Assembly: GCF_022829545.1 (NCBI RefSeq)
Contig: NZ_JAKSYM010000239.1
Location: 1 to 60,794 of the forward strand
Source of the DNA: Methylobacterium sp. J-030
Lineage (GTDB): Bacteria > Pseudomonadota > Alphaproteobacteria > Rhizobiales > Beijerinckiaceae
Direction of reading: 5' to 3'
DNA length: 60,794 bases
The notes beneath the pieces are model-generated. The model was not told the origin of the DNA. It saw nothing but the letters and a program-made list of their open reading frames with translations, and searched no databases. Positions 37,822-46,875 of this stretch are shown one piece after another; the first letter of the stretch is position 1, and every line of letters starts with the position of its first letter. Both the position numbers and the translations under genes were made by a program.

Positions 37822-40800
37822 ATGGGCCTCGTCCTCTACGCCCTCAAGTTCCGGATCACGACCTACGTGCTCGCGGTGCTGATGATGCTCGGCGGCATCG
37901 GCGCCATCGTGGTCATGCCCAAGGACGTGCTGCCGGTCGTCGACATCCCGGTGGTCGTGGTCGTCTGGACCTATACCGGCCTGTCGGCGCCGGAAATGGA
38001 ACAGCGCATCACAACCTATGCCGAATACGGCATCTCCAACAACGTCAACAACATCCGCCGCGCGGAATCGACCACCCTCCAGGGCACGGCGGTACAGCGG
38101 ATCTACTTCGACCCGTCCGTGAGCCTCGATCTCGCGATCGCCCAGGTGGTCTCCTCGACCAACTCGATCCGCGCCGTGATGCCCCCCGGCACGCAGCCGC
38201 CGGTGATCGTGCGCTACTCGGCCTCCTCGGTGCCGGTGATCCAGCTCGCCCTGACCTCGGCCAAGCAGAGCCTCAACGAGGTCTACGACTACGCCCAGTA
38301 CCGGATCCGCCAGACGCTCGCGCAGGTCCCGGGCTCGACCCTGCCGTCGCCGTTCGGCGGCGCGCCGCGGCAGATCATGGTCGATCTCGACCTCAACGCC
38401 CTCCAGGCGCTCGGTCTGACGCCGCTCGACGTCACCAACGCCATGACGGCCCAGAACCTGACGGTGCCGTCCGGCCTCGCCAAGATCGGCGAGCAGCAAT
38501 ACCCGGTCCAGCTCAACGCCACCCCGCCCTCGATCGAGACCCTCAACCTCGCGCCGATCAAGGTGGTGGCCGGCCAGCCCGTGCTGATGCGCGACGTGGC
38601 CTATGTCCGCGACGGCGGGCCGCCGCAGGTCAACGTGGTCAGCGCCGACGGCCAGCAGGCCGTGCTGATGCAGATCATCAAGAACGGCACCGCTTCGACG
38701 CTGAACGTCGTCAACAACGTCAAGGCCGCGATGCCGACGATCCGGGCCGCCGCGCCCGACGGGCTGTCGATCAAGCAGCTGTTCGACCAGTCGGTCTTCG
38801 TCTCGAACGCGATCGAGGGCGTGCTGCACGAGGCGCTGACCGCGGCGGCCCTGACCGGGCTCGCGATCCTCCTGTTCCTCGGCTCCTGGCGCTCGACCAT
38901 CATCGTGCTGATCTCGATCCCGCTCTGCGTCATGACCTCGCTGGCTGTGCTGGCGGCGCTCGGCGAGACCATCAACGTGATGACGCTCGGCGGCCTCGCG
39001 CTCGCGGTCGGCATCCTGGTGGACGATGCCACGGTGGCGATCGAGAACACCTACCGGCTGTTCGAGGAGGGCGAGGAATTCCGCGAGAGCGTGGTCCACG
39101 GCGCCGCCGGCATCGCCAAGCCGGCGCTGATCTCGACGCTGGCGATCTGCGCGGCCTTCACGGCGGTGTTCGCGCTCACCGACACGCCGAAATACCTGTT
39201 CACGCCGCAGGCCCTCGCGGTCGTGTTCGCGATGCTGACCTCCTACCTGCTGTCGCGGACCCTGGTGCCGCTGCTGATCGACGTGATCGTGGCGCCGGAA
39301 TACCGCCAGAAGCACGCCAAGGACCGGGACCAGCATGAGTCGCCCCGGCGGGGCCGCATCGCCCGCGCCGTCGGCGTCATCGGGGCGCCCGTGATGCGGC
39401 TCGCCGGCCGGATCCACGGCGCCTTCGAGCGCGGCTTCACGCGGTTTCACCGGGGCTATGTCGGGCTCCTGCACGTGGTGCTGCGCCACCGGATCGTCAC
39501 GCTCGGCGTGGTCGGTGGTGTGCTCGGGATGACGGGCGTGCTGTTCGTCTTCGTCGGGCAGGATTACTTCCCGCAGATCGAGGCAAGCCAGATGACCATG
39601 CATCTGCGCACCCGCACCGGCATGCGCATCGAGACCACCCGGCAGGTCTTCGCCGACGTGGAGGACATGGTCCGCGAGGTCATCCCGGCAGGCGAGATCG
39701 ACCAGATCCTCGACAATATCGGTCTGCCGTCGAACAACTACAACTTCGCGTTCTCGGACGGGTCGTTCGTCTCCTACAACGACGGCCAGATGCTGATCAG
39801 CCTCAAGGAGGGCCACGGCTCGGTGGCGGGCTACACGAAGCGCCTGCGCGCGGTGCTGATGAAGCGCTTCCCCGACGTGACCGTGTATTTCCAGCCCGCC
39901 GACATGATCACCCAGATCCTGAACTTCGGCGTCATCACCCCGATCGACGTGCAGGTCTCCGGCCGGCACCCGGAGAAGGATCTGGAGGTCGCTCAGCGCA
40001 TCGTCCAGCGGCTGAAGCACACCAAGGGCCTCGTCGACGTCCACCTGCAGCAGATCGTCAACGAGCCGCAATTCTACGTCGATGTCGACCGGCGCCTCGC
40101 CTCGGAACTCGGGCTCACCGAGCAGCAGGTGGCGCAGAACATGAACATCTCGCTGTCCGGCAGCTATCAGGTCACGCCGAACTTCTGGCCCGATCCGAAG
40201 ACCGGCATCCCCTACCAGCTTTGGGTGCAGACGCCCGAATACCGCAACAGCTCGCTCACCGACCTGCGCAACACGCCGATGTTCGTGCGCGCGGCCGCGA
40301 CGTCCAGCTCCGGCCCCGGAGTGCTGACGCTGCTCTCCAGCCTCGCCGACCTGCGCCGGACGCCGACGCAGACCATGATCAGCCACGTCAACATCCAGCC
40401 GACCTTCGACATCTACGCCGCGGTGCAGGACCGCGACCTCGGCGCGGTCGCCCGCGACATCGACGCGATCATGCAGGACGAGCAGAAGAATCTCGAAGCG
40501 CCCGACAAGATCGCCGTGCGCGGGCAGATCGAGAACATGCGCTCGGCCTTCTTCCGCCTGGAGATCGGCCTCGGCGTCGCGCTGATCGCCGTCTACCTCC
40601 TGATGGCGGTGAACTATCAGAGCTGGGGCGACCCGTTCGTGGTGATCGCGGCGCTGCCGATGGCCTTCTGCGGCATCACCTTCGCGCTGTTCATCACCGG
40701 GACCGCCTTCTCGATCCCGTCGATCTTCGGGGCGATCATGTCGGTGGGCATCGCCTCGGCGAACTCGATCCTGCTCGTCACCTTCGCCAAGGAGCATCGG

Positions 40801-41091
40801 GAGGCGACGGGCTGCAGCGCCTTGGAGGCGGCGATCACCGCGGGCGAGACGCGGCTGCGCCCGGTGCTGATGACCGCCTCGGCGATGTTCCTGGGGCTGA
40901 TCCCGATGGCGCTCGGCACCGGCGAGGGCGGCGAGCAGAACGCGGCGCTCGCCCGCGCCGTGATGGGCGGCATCGCCTTCGCGACCCCGGCGACGCTGCT
41001 GCTGGTGCCGTTCCTCTACGTGCTGATGCGCAATGGGCCGGCCCAGCCGGTGGCGGATTATCTGGAGCCGGAGGGCGGTGCGGCGGCCTGA
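37822..41091 (+). CDS. RND-superfamily efflux permease (no adaptor gene adjacent)
   Basis: A 1,089-residue inner-membrane pump of the AcrB/MdtB class with two homologous halves, 12 predicted helices and large periplasmic loops. The N-terminal helix is TYVLAVLMMLGGIGAIVVMP. TM4 holds the proton-relay pair Asp401-Asp402 (GILVDDATVAIENTY). In TM10 the region aligned to AcrB Lys940 (GLSAKNAIL) reads GIASANSIL, so the relay Lys is replaced by Ala980. Adaptor (membrane-fusion) and outer-membrane genes are not adjacent. Substrate unknown. It resembles the subgroup with SANSILLV in TM10. Confidence 0.9.
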   Translation: MGLVLYALKFRITTYVLAVLMMLGGIGAIVVMPKDVLPVVDIPVVVVVWTYTGLSAPEMEQRITTYAEYGISNNVNNIRRAESTTLQGTAVQRIYFDPSVSLDLAIAQVVSSTNSIRAVMPPGTQPPVIVRYSASSVPVIQLALTSAKQSLNEVYDYAQYRIRQTLAQVPGSTLPSPFGGAPRQIMVDLDLNALQALGLTPLDVTNAMTAQNLTVPSGLAKIGEQQYPVQLNATPPSIETLNLAPIKVVAGQPVLMRDVAYVRDGGPPQVNVVSADGQQAVLMQIIKNGTASTLNVVNNVKAAMPTIRAAAPDGLSIKQLFDQSVFVSNAIEGVLHEALTAAALTGLAILLFLGSWRSTIIVLISIPLCVMTSLAVLAALGETINVMTLGGLALAVGILVDDATVAIENTYRLFEEGEEFRESVVHGAAGIAKPALISTLAICAAFTAVFALTDTPKYLFTPQALAVVFAMLTSYLLSRTLVPLLIDVIVAPEYRQKHAKDRDQHESPRRGRIARAVGVIGAPVMRLAGRIHGAFERGFTRFHRGYVGLLHVVLRHRIVTLGVVGGVLGMTGVLFVFVGQDYFPQIEASQMTMHLRTRTGMRIETTRQVFADVEDMVREVIPAGEIDQILDNIGLPSNNYNFAFSDGSFVSYNDGQMLISLKEGHGSVAGYTKRLRAVLMKRFPDVTVYFQPADMITQILNFGVITPIDVQVSGRHPEKDLEVAQRIVQRLKHTKGLVDVHLQQIVNEPQFYVDVDRRLASELGLTEQQVAQNMNISLSGSYQVTPNFWPDPKTGIPYQLWVQTPEYRNSSLTDLRNTPMFVRAAATSSSGPGVLTLLSSLADLRRTPTQTMISHVNIQPTFDIYAAVQDRDLGAVARDIDAIMQDEQKNLEAPDKIAVRGQIENMRSAFFRLEIGLGVALIAVYLLMAVNYQSWGDPFVVIAALPMAFCGITFALFITGTAFSIPSIFGAIMSVGIASANSILLVTFAKEHREATGCSALEAAITAGETRLRPVLMTASAMFLGLIPMALGTGEGGEQNAALARAVMGGIAFATPATLLLVPFLYVLMRNGPAQPVADYLEPEGGAAA

Positions 41092-41111
41092 GGGTCGGGC
41101 GCGGCGCTCTC

Positions 41112-41220
41112 TCCTCCCCCTTGTCGGGAGGAGTTGGAGGTGGGGGTGGTTCAGGATGGGGCGAGGCGGTGCCTTCTGCACCACCCCCACCCCTGACCCC
41201 TCCCCACAAGGGGGAGGGGA
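41112..41220. repeat. Second type of intergenic inverted repeat
   Basis: The outer arms are CTCCCCCTTGT and ACAAGGGGGAGGGG. The inner arms GGTGGGGGTGGTTCAG and CTGACCCCTCCCC/ACCACCCCCACCCCTGA are again inverse. The element lies between the stops of convergent rnd and cynS genes, so it may be a bidirectional terminator. It differs in sequence from the elements at 87-282 and 31305-31496. Confidence 0.65.
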
Positions 41221-41225
41221 AAAGC

Positions 41226-41714
41226 TCACCCCTCCTTGAAGCCATATTCCGGCGTGTCGTCGTCATTGCCGTAATACTTGTACGGCAGGAACTTCCCCGA
41301 CATCGTGAGCTTCACACGGTCGCCCTTGTTGTTGGCCTCCCGGGCCATGTCCATGTTGAAGTCGATCGCCGACATGATGCCGTCGCCGAACTCCTCCTGG
41401 ATCAGCTCCTTGAAGGTCGTGCCGTAGACCATCACCAGCTCGTAGAACCGGTAGATCAGCGGGTCGGTGGGCGGCATCGTGGGGATCGAGCCCCGGTAGG
41501 GGGCCTCGTTGAGCATCCGCTCCTCGGCGGCCGAGAGGCCGAACAGGTCGGCCGCCCGCTTGGCCTGCGCCTTCGGCAGCTTCATCTGGCCCATGCAGGC
41601 CGCCGTGATCAGGAACGGCGAGAGCCCGCCGATCGCCTCGTGGATGTGCTTCCAGCTCCAGCCCTTCTCGCGCTTGATGTCGAGAAGCTTCTCGGTGAGG
41701 TCCTCGCGCTTCAT
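41226..41714 (-). CDS. cynS: Cyanate hydratase (cyanase)
   Basis: A 162-residue enzyme converting cyanate plus bicarbonate to ammonia and CO2. The N-terminal helical domain is EDLTEKLLDIKREKGWSWKH, then AIGGLSPFLITAACMGQMKL. The catalytic trio is Arg89, Glu92 (YRFYELVMVYGTT) and Ser115 (DGIMSAIDFNMDM), with the same 3 and 26 residue spacing as E. coli Arg96/Glu99/Ser122. C-terminal KFLPYKYY is typical. No cynT (carbonic anhydrase) or transporter gene is adjacent, so cyanate is presumably internally produced or imported elsewhere. Confidence 0.97.
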   Translation of the reverse strand: MKREDLTEKLLDIKREKGWSWKHIHEAIGGLSPFLITAACMGQMKLPKAQAKRAADLFGLSAAEERMLNEAPYRGSIPTMPPTDPLIYRFYELVMVYGTTFKELIQEEFGDGIMSAIDFNMDMAREANNKGDRVKLTMSGKFLPYKYYGNDDDTPEYGFKEG

Positions 41715-41896
41715 GGGTCTCTCCCTGTCTTAATGGTTCGGCCGGTCTCGGCCCGCGCTGTCGCCGCGCCGCTTCGGCAAGCCGTATGCCAACCGTTGCG
41801 GCAAATGGCTCAGGAGCGTGCTTTCGGTGCACCGGATGGGCGGGAAGCGCACAACCGCGGCCGGAAACCCTTGCATCCGGAGCGTGTTTTCGGACC

Positions 41897-43507
41897 ATGC
41901 GTCTTCGGGTCTCGGAGGCGGCTTTGGGCGGAGACGATCGGGACGGGCAGACGGCCGGCGGGCCGGCGGGCGCATCCGCGCCGCCGTGGGAATTCGTGCT
42001 GCCGGAGGAGCCCGCCACCGAGGATCTCGGCCTGTTCCTGTCCGAGTTCCTGCGCCCGGGGGATGTCGTAGCGCTCTCGGGGGGCCTGGGCGGCGGCAAG
42101 ACCACGCTGGCCCGGGCGATCATCCGCGAACTGACCGGCGACCCGCGCCTAGAGGTGCCGAGCCCGACCTTCACGCTGATCCAGCCCTACGCGGCCCGGG
42201 ACGGGCGGCCGATCATCCACGCCGATCTCTATCGCCTGCGCGACGCCGACGAGCTGGTGGAACTCGGCTTCGACGAGATGGCCGAGGAGGCCATCACGCT
42301 CGTCGAGTGGCCCGAGCGGATGCCGCCCCGCGACGGTCCGGTGCTCACCATCGACCTGTCCCTGCGGGCGGAGTTCGGCCCCGGGGCGCGGCTGGCCCGG
42401 ATCGACGGGTCCGGCGGCATGCGCGCCCGTCTCGACCGGGCCCGGGCGGTGCGCCGCCTCCTCGACCGCAGCGGCTGGGACATCGCCGAGCGCGTCCTGA
42501 TGCAGGGCGACGCCTCGTCCCGCGCCTACGAGCGCCTGACCAAGCCCGACGGCACCAGCGCGGTGCTGATGATTGCCCCGCCCCGGCCGGACGGGCCGCC
42601 GGTGCGCGACGGCAAGCCCTACAGCGCGATCGTGCACCTGGCCGAGAGCGTCCACGCCTTCGTGGCCCTCGACCGGGGCCTGCGGGCTCTGGGCTTCTCG
42701 GCGCCGAGGATCTACGGCGAGGACCTCGCCGAGGGCCTGCTGATCCTGGAGGATCTCGGCAGCGAGCCCGTCGTCGAGGCCGGCGCGCCGCGGCCCGAGC
42801 GCTACGCCGAGGCGGTGCGGCTGCTCGCCAAGCTCCACGCCACGCCGCTGCCCGCGACCCTTCCGGTGGCGGAGGGGATCGACCACGTCCTGCCGCCCTA
42901 CGACAGCGACGCGCTGCTGTTCGAGACGGAGCTGCTGCCCGAATGGTACGCCCCGGCGATCCGGGACGTCACCCTGTCGGCGGCGGCGCGGTCGGATTTC
43001 GGGGACCTGTGGCGGGCGGCGCTCCGGGGCGCGGTCCCCGACCGGCCGACCTGGACGCTGCGCGACTATCATTCCCCCAACCTGATCTGGCTGCCCGAGC
43101 GCGACGGGCTGGAGCGGGTCGGGCTGATCGACTTCCAGGATGCGGTGATGGGCCACCCGGCCTACGACGTCGCCTCGCTGCTGCAGGATGCCCGGGTCGA
43201 TGCCAGCGCCGAGTTCGAGCTGCGGCTGCTCGGCCTCTACGCGCGGGAGCGGCGGGGCCGGGACCCGGCCTTCGATGTCGGTGCCTTCGCCACCGCCTAC
43301 GCGCTGCTCGCCGCGCAGCGGGCCACCAAGATCCTGGGCATCTTCGCCCGCCTCGACCGGCGCGACGGCAAGCCCGGCTATCTCGCCCACCTGCCGCGGA
43401 TCGAGGGCTACCTCGCCCGCAACCTCGCCCATCCGGCGCTCGCCGGGCTGCGGGCGTGGCACGCGGCGCATCTACCGGGCCTCGTCGCGCCGGATCCCGA
43501 ACCCTGA
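41897..43507 (+). CDS. tsaE: TsaE-aminoglycoside kinase-like (AmgK) fusion protein
   Basis: A two-domain protein of about 536 residues. Domain 1 (about residues 15-175) is TsaE, the ATPase of the t6A tRNA modification complex: Walker A SGGLGGGKTTLARAI, SPTFTLIQPYA, and ADLYRLRDADELVELGFDE. Domain 2 is an aminoglycoside-phosphotransferase-like kinase related to AmgK (N-acetylmuramate/GlcNAc kinase): LRDYHSPNLIWLPERDGLER and VGLIDFQDAVMGHPAYDVAS, carrying the catalytic HxxN and DFQD. The murU-type gene lies 19 bases downstream, making an AmgK-MurU peptidoglycan-recycling pair. The start was put at ATG 41897, just before the conserved region. Confidence 0.9.
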   Translation: MRLRVSEAALGGDDRDGQTAGGPAGASAPPWEFVLPEEPATEDLGLFLSEFLRPGDVVALSGGLGGGKTTLARAIIRELTGDPRLEVPSPTFTLIQPYAARDGRPIIHADLYRLRDADELVELGFDEMAEEAITLVEWPERMPPRDGPVLTIDLSLRAEFGPGARLARIDGSGGMRARLDRARAVRRLLDRSGWDIAERVLMQGDASSRAYERLTKPDGTSAVLMIAPPRPDGPPVRDGKPYSAIVHLAESVHAFVALDRGLRALGFSAPRIYGEDLAEGLLILEDLGSEPVVEAGAPRPERYAEAVRLLAKLHATPLPATLPVAEGIDHVLPPYDSDALLFETELLPEWYAPAIRDVTLSAAARSDFGDLWRAALRGAVPDRPTWTLRDYHSPNLIWLPERDGLERVGLIDFQDAVMGHPAYDVASLLQDARVDASAEFELRLLGLYARERRGRDPAFDVGAFATAYALLAAQRATKILGIFARLDRRDGKPGYLAHLPRIEGYLARNLAHPALAGLRAWHAAHLPGLVAPDPEP

Positions 43508-43526
43508 CCATCGGACCCGTCCCTGC

Positions 43527-44279
43527 ATGAGCGAGACCGAGCCAGCCGTCAGTCGCGCCTTCGTCCTGGCCGCGGGCCTGGGCAAGCGCATGCGGCCGGT
43601 GACCGCCACGGTGCCCAAACCCCTGGTGGAGGTGGCCGGGAAGGCACTCCTCGACCACGCCCTCGACCGGGTCGCCGAGGCCGGGATCGGCACCGCGATC
43701 GTCAACGTCCACTATCTCCCCGATCTGATCGAGGGCCATCTCGCCCGCCGGGCCGAGCAGCCGGGCCGCGGGCCGGCCACGATCGTCTCGGACGAGCGCG
43801 GGGCGCTCCTGGAGACGGGCGGGGGCATCCGCAAGGCGCTGCCGCTCCTCGGCGACGCGCCCTTCGCAGTTCTGAACTCGGATTCGTTCTGGCTGGAGGG
43901 CCCGGCTTCAAACCTGCGCCGGCTGATCGAGACCTGGGAGGGAGCGCGCATGGACGGGCTGCTCCTGGTGGCGCCCACCACCACCAGCCTCGGCTACGAG
44001 GGCGCGGGCGACTTCGTGATGGATGCGGACGGTCGCCTGGAGCGCCGCGGCGAGCGCGCGGTGGCGCCCTTCATCTACGCGGGGGTTGCGATCCTGCACC
44101 CCGGCCTGTTCGCCGACACGCCGGAGGGGGCCTTCTCGCTGAACCGCCTGTTCGACCGGGCGATCACGGCCGGGCGGCTGTTCGGCATGCGCCTCGACGG
44201 CCAGTGGCTGCATGTCGGCACGCCAGAGGCGATCCGGGCCGCGGAGGAGCGGGTGAAGGCGAGCGCGCGGGTGCTGTGA
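43527..44279 (+). CDS. murU: MurU-type nucleotidyltransferase
   Basis: A 250-residue sugar-1-phosphate nucleotidyltransferase. The signature is AFVLAAGLGKRMRPVTATVP, with the catalytic Lys in KPLVEVAGKALLDHALDRV. TGGGIRKALPLLGDAPFAVLNSD is the second site and SDSFW the metal-binding Asp. In alphaproteobacteria this enzyme follows AmgK and makes UDP-MurNAc from MurNAc-1-phosphate, bypassing fosfomycin-sensitive MurA. The related GDP-mannose enzyme is an alternative, but neighbour AmgK favours MurU. Confidence 0.85.
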   Translation: MSETEPAVSRAFVLAAGLGKRMRPVTATVPKPLVEVAGKALLDHALDRVAEAGIGTAIVNVHYLPDLIEGHLARRAEQPGRGPATIVSDERGALLETGGGIRKALPLLGDAPFAVLNSDSFWLEGPASNLRRLIETWEGARMDGLLLVAPTTTSLGYEGAGDFVMDADGRLERRGERAVAPFIYAGVAILHPGLFADTPEGAFSLNRLFDRAITAGRLFGMRLDGQWLHVGTPEAIRAAEERVKASARVL

Positions 44280-44407
44280 CCCGGCGGCTGCCGGACCGAT
44301 GGGCTCGCGCGATGTGAAGGTCGTCCGACGCGGCGTCTTGCCAAGCCCGATCCGAGCCTCTAGAAGCCCCCTCACACCGGCGGGCCGAGACCCCGCCGCC
44401 GTGTCAG

Positions 44408-44484
44408 GCGCCCGTAGCTCAGCTGGATAGAGCACCAGACTACGAATCTGGGGGTCAGAGGTTCGAATCCTTTCGGGCGCGCCA
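44408..44484 (+). tRNA. tRNA-Arg (anticodon ACG)
   Basis: A 77-base cloverleaf. The acceptor stem GCGCCCG pairs with CGGGCGC, followed by G and an encoded CCA. The anticodon stem CCAGA/UCUGG holds the loop CUACGAA, so the anticodon is ACG (read as ICG), for CGU/CGC/CGA codons. T-arm AGAGG-UUCGAAU-CCUUU (one G-U) is normal. Its 3' half is the integration target of the element that follows: bases 44440-44486 recur at 59301-59347. The gene remains complete because integration restores its sequence. Confidence 0.97.
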
Positions 44485-44486
44485 TC
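44440..44486 (+). repeat. Attachment site, left copy (attL)
   Basis: A 47-base sequence starting CTACGAATCTG, covering the anticodon loop to the end of tRNA-Arg (and two bases beyond). It is perfectly repeated at 59301-59347. This is the standard core for tyrosine-integrase insertion in a tRNA gene. Flanking bases differ at both ends. Confidence 0.92.
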
Positions 44487-44496
44487 TAACCTATTA

Positions 44497-45648
44497 TTAC
44501 ACATCGCGTTTTCCTTTTGCTGCCTTCGGCCTCGGAGGTGCGGTTTGCAGTTGGTTTGCAAATTCGGTTCGCGGTGAGTTCTCCCAGTTGAAGATGGCTT
44601 GGTCCGCGAGCGCCCGAGTTCGCGCGAGATAGCGGTCCAGAATCACGGTCACCGTCTTGAGCGAGTGGCCGGTGATGGTGGCGATATGCTGCGGGTTGCA
44701 TCCGGCCTCAGACAGCATGGTCACCGCTGTTCCGCGCAGGTCGTGGAAATGCAGTGCTACCGGCTCATCCAGGCCGGGCAGGCTGATCCGGCTGAGACCC
44801 GCTTCAGCCGCGGCCTCCTCCCAGAGCCGGGCGAAGTAGCGCTTTTGCAGCGCCCGCCCGGTCTTGGTGGTCAGCACCAGTGGCGACCCTCGCGGCATGC
44901 CGTCCAGCATGCGCCGCAGCGCCCTCGTGCAGGGGATAGTGATCAGGGGTGCCACACGGCCACCGCGGGCACTCTTGCCCTGCCGCAGCGAAATCGCGGA
45001 CCCATCGTAGGCAGACCACGGCAGACGCAGGATATCCGCCTGCCGCTGGCCGGTGTGCAGGGCGATGATGAGCGCCCGCTGCAGCTCGATCGGCGCGACC
45101 CGCATGAAGGCCGCGATGTGCTCGGGCAGCCATACAATCTCGGACCGGTCGGCGTGATAGAGGCGCTTGAACCCGCGAACGTGGTTGGCCTGGACCCGGC
45201 CATTCTCTTGCGCCCAGGTCAGCATGGCCGAGATGACGGACAATCGGTTGTCCGCCTCGCGCTCGCCCGAGGCGCGAGCGATCTTTGCGCGCCAGTCGAG
45301 AAAATCGCGGCGAACGCCGGGCTCGTTCAAAGCCTCAATCGGCATATCGCCGAATTCAGGCTCGGCTTTGGTCAGCATGCGCTTGTACTCGCGCTGCGTC
45401 CCAGCCGAGAGCTTGGTCTCGAACTCCAGTGAGGCGGTGAACTCGCGCGCCAAACCGTTGAAGGTATCGCCTGAATGTCGAGCCTTCAGCGCCCGCTCGG
45501 CCTCAGCATAGCTCAGGATGAAGGCGCGCTCGCCGGGCTCGCCCTCGATGCGCATCCCGGTAGCGCGATGATACCAGTAGACGCGCCGCGTACCGTCTTT
45601 GAGGGTCTTGTAGGTAGCGAAGACGCCCGGATAGTCAGCTCGCACCAC
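44497..45648 (-). CDS. Tyrosine recombinase (site-specific integrase)
   Basis: A 383-residue phage-type integrase. N-terminal arm and core-binding domains (RREYKRMLTKAEPEFGD-like region) precede the catalytic domain. The catalytic residues are visible: Arg in IALHTGQRQADILRL, the HxxR box LHFHDLRGTAVTML, GHSLKTVT, and Tyr in LDRYLARTRALA. It lies 11 bases from attL, transcribed toward it, as usual. The GTG at 45648 was chosen because GGAGG lies 7 bases upstream; the preceding small gene overlaps by 14 bases. Confidence 0.94.
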   Translation of the reverse strand: MVRADYPGVFATYKTLKDGTRRVYWYHRATGMRIEGEPGERAFILSYAEAERALKARHSGDTFNGLAREFTASLEFETKLSAGTQREYKRMLTKAEPEFGDMPIEALNEPGVRRDFLDWRAKIARASGEREADNRLSVISAMLTWAQENGRVQANHVRGFKRLYHADRSEIVWLPEHIAAFMRVAPIELQRALIIALHTGQRQADILRLPWSAYDGSAISLRQGKSARGGRVAPLITIPCTRALRRMLDGMPRGSPLVLTTKTGRALQKRYFARLWEEAAAEAGLSRISLPGLDEPVALHFHDLRGTAVTMLSEAGCNPQHIATITGHSLKTVTVILDRYLARTRALADQAIFNWENSPRTEFANQLQTAPPRPKAAKGKRDV

Positions 45649-45826
45649 GGCTCGCCCTCCAGGCCTCAAGCGTTGTCAGAGGCTGAACCGGATCGTTTCC
45701 GGAAACGACTATGATACGGCCCGTATTAGGGTCGATCTCGACGCGGCCTACCTTGAGGCCAGCAGCCTGCGCGCCTCTTACCGCGCGAGCAATTGCGGCT
45801 TGGGTGATGATCTGGCGGCGGGGCAT
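45635..45826 (-). CDS. Small conserved protein upstream of integrase
   Basis: A 63-residue protein: MPRRQIITQAAIARAVRGAQ, then AAGLKVGRVEIDPNTGRIIV, a helix followed by a beta hairpin. Proteins with this QAAIARAVR..G..V.RVEI.P.GRI pattern are common just before integrases in Rhizobiales prophages, where they may be directionality factors or excisionases; that is inference. Its end overlaps the integrase start. The perfect 14-base palindrome CGTTTCCGGAAACG lies within it at 45694-45707. Confidence 0.7.
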   Translation of the reverse strand: MPRRQIITQAAIARAVRGAQAAGLKVGRVEIDPNTGRIIVVSGNDPVQPLTTLEAWRASRGAS

Positions 45827-45828
45827 GA

Positions 45829-46350
45829 TTAGCCCTCAGCGTTCTTAAGACCGAGCCGTATCCGACGGTCTATCTGGTTCAGCCAGACAAAAGTGCCGGA
45901 CACTTGCTGCGATTGCTGAATTTTTGGAAATAGAATGCTTTGTAGAGGAGTTTTACTTAGCGGCTGTGTGTCATCGATCCACATGACAATGCCATCTTCT
46001 CGACTAGGATAGACAACGAGCAGGGTCCAGCCGGCTACGAAGAGGCCACCCTCATCTCGTGGTCGTCCCTCATGCTCCCAGTGCGGATCGAAGATATCCA
46101 CGAAACTGCGTGCGGCGCGAAAGGCGCGAGCCGGTTCCACATCGTTGCGCACCAACTCAACGGCTGCGCCAATGTGCAAGGCGCGGCGGAGGGTGACGAG
46201 GTGAGCCTTGCCAGCGATTGCTGCCGGGCTATCACCAACGGCCGTATCGACACGCCAATGACCGCGCTGCAACCAAGACCGAAGCGTACCAACTTGGACG
46301 CCTGACGCGATAGCGACTTCAGAAAGAGTATATCTGGGATCGTCGAGCAT
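45829..46350 (-). CDS. HTH (MerR-like) regulator
   Basis: A 173-residue protein. The N-terminus MLDDPRYTLSEVAIASGVQV, then GTLRSWLQRGHWRV, is a winged-HTH of the MerR/AlpA style. The rest (ELVRNDVEPARAFRAARSFV, WTLLVVYPSREDGIVMWIDD) is of unknown fold, with a C-terminal basic part. It lies two bases upstream of the next gene. Probably controls excision or early gene expression. Confidence 0.65.
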   Translation of the reverse strand: MLDDPRYTLSEVAIASGVQVGTLRSWLQRGHWRVDTAVGDSPAAIAGKAHLVTLRRALHIGAAVELVRNDVEPARAFRAARSFVDIFDPHWEHEGRPRDEGGLFVAGWTLLVVYPSREDGIVMWIDDTQPLSKTPLQSILFPKIQQSQQVSGTFVWLNQIDRRIRLGLKNAEG

Positions 46351-46560
46351 GGCGCACCTAAAGCGACCGCTTGAGCCAGGCATACCTAAAGCGGCTGCAT
46401 CAAGTCAACTGCTGAGTCGCTAGATCACGTGGCCAACGCTCTGCAGCCGCGTCACCTCCGAGCTTTCGCTGCTTCAGGCAGTCGAAATTTCGAGGCCGCA
46501 GTAACGGCCGCCCCATCAGAGGAGCGGCCGCATACTGTGGGCGATGCCCACGCTTTCCGA

Positions 46561-46875
46561 TCAGTGCAGCGACGCGACGAACGGCGCGACTGCCTGGAAG
46601 TGATACAGGTAGCTGCTGCTATAGGGATCGCCGAAGCACGCGTCCTCGCCGTAAATGACGCCGAGGTACTGCTCTCGGCTCATTGACGGATCCTGATCGC
46701 GGCTGCCGAACGCTGTCTTGCGGAGACGATCAGCGAACCGCACGGGTCCACCGTAGGCCGCCGCCGCAAGCTCGGCGAGCTCGTGGCGATCATGGAGTTC
46801 ATCGAACAAAGCCCGCCGGACCTCTGATGTTGCGAGCTGCCATTCCGCAGCTTGTTCCCCCCGATACCGGATCAT
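46561..46875 (-). CDS. Small hypothetical protein in element
   Basis: A 104-residue protein beginning MIRYRGEQAAEWQLATSEVR. The ATG overlaps the stop of the upstream gene (ATGA), so translation is coupled. It includes DRHELAELAAAAYGGPVRFA and a Tyr-rich DPYSSSYLYHFQAV. No family recognised. A longer frame upstream is shadow. Confidence 0.55.
   Translation of the reverse strand: MIRYRGEQAAEWQLATSEVRRALFDELHDRHELAELAAAAYGGPVRFADRLRKTAFGSRDQDPSMSREQYLGVIYGEDACFGDPYSSSYLYHFQAVAPFVASLH

Noticed and set aside
36781..41229. 1,482-residue minus-strand open frame
   Set aside because: It is antisense to the RND permease, TerB and DUF3606 genes and has Arg/His/Asp/Gly-rich shadow composition with no domains.
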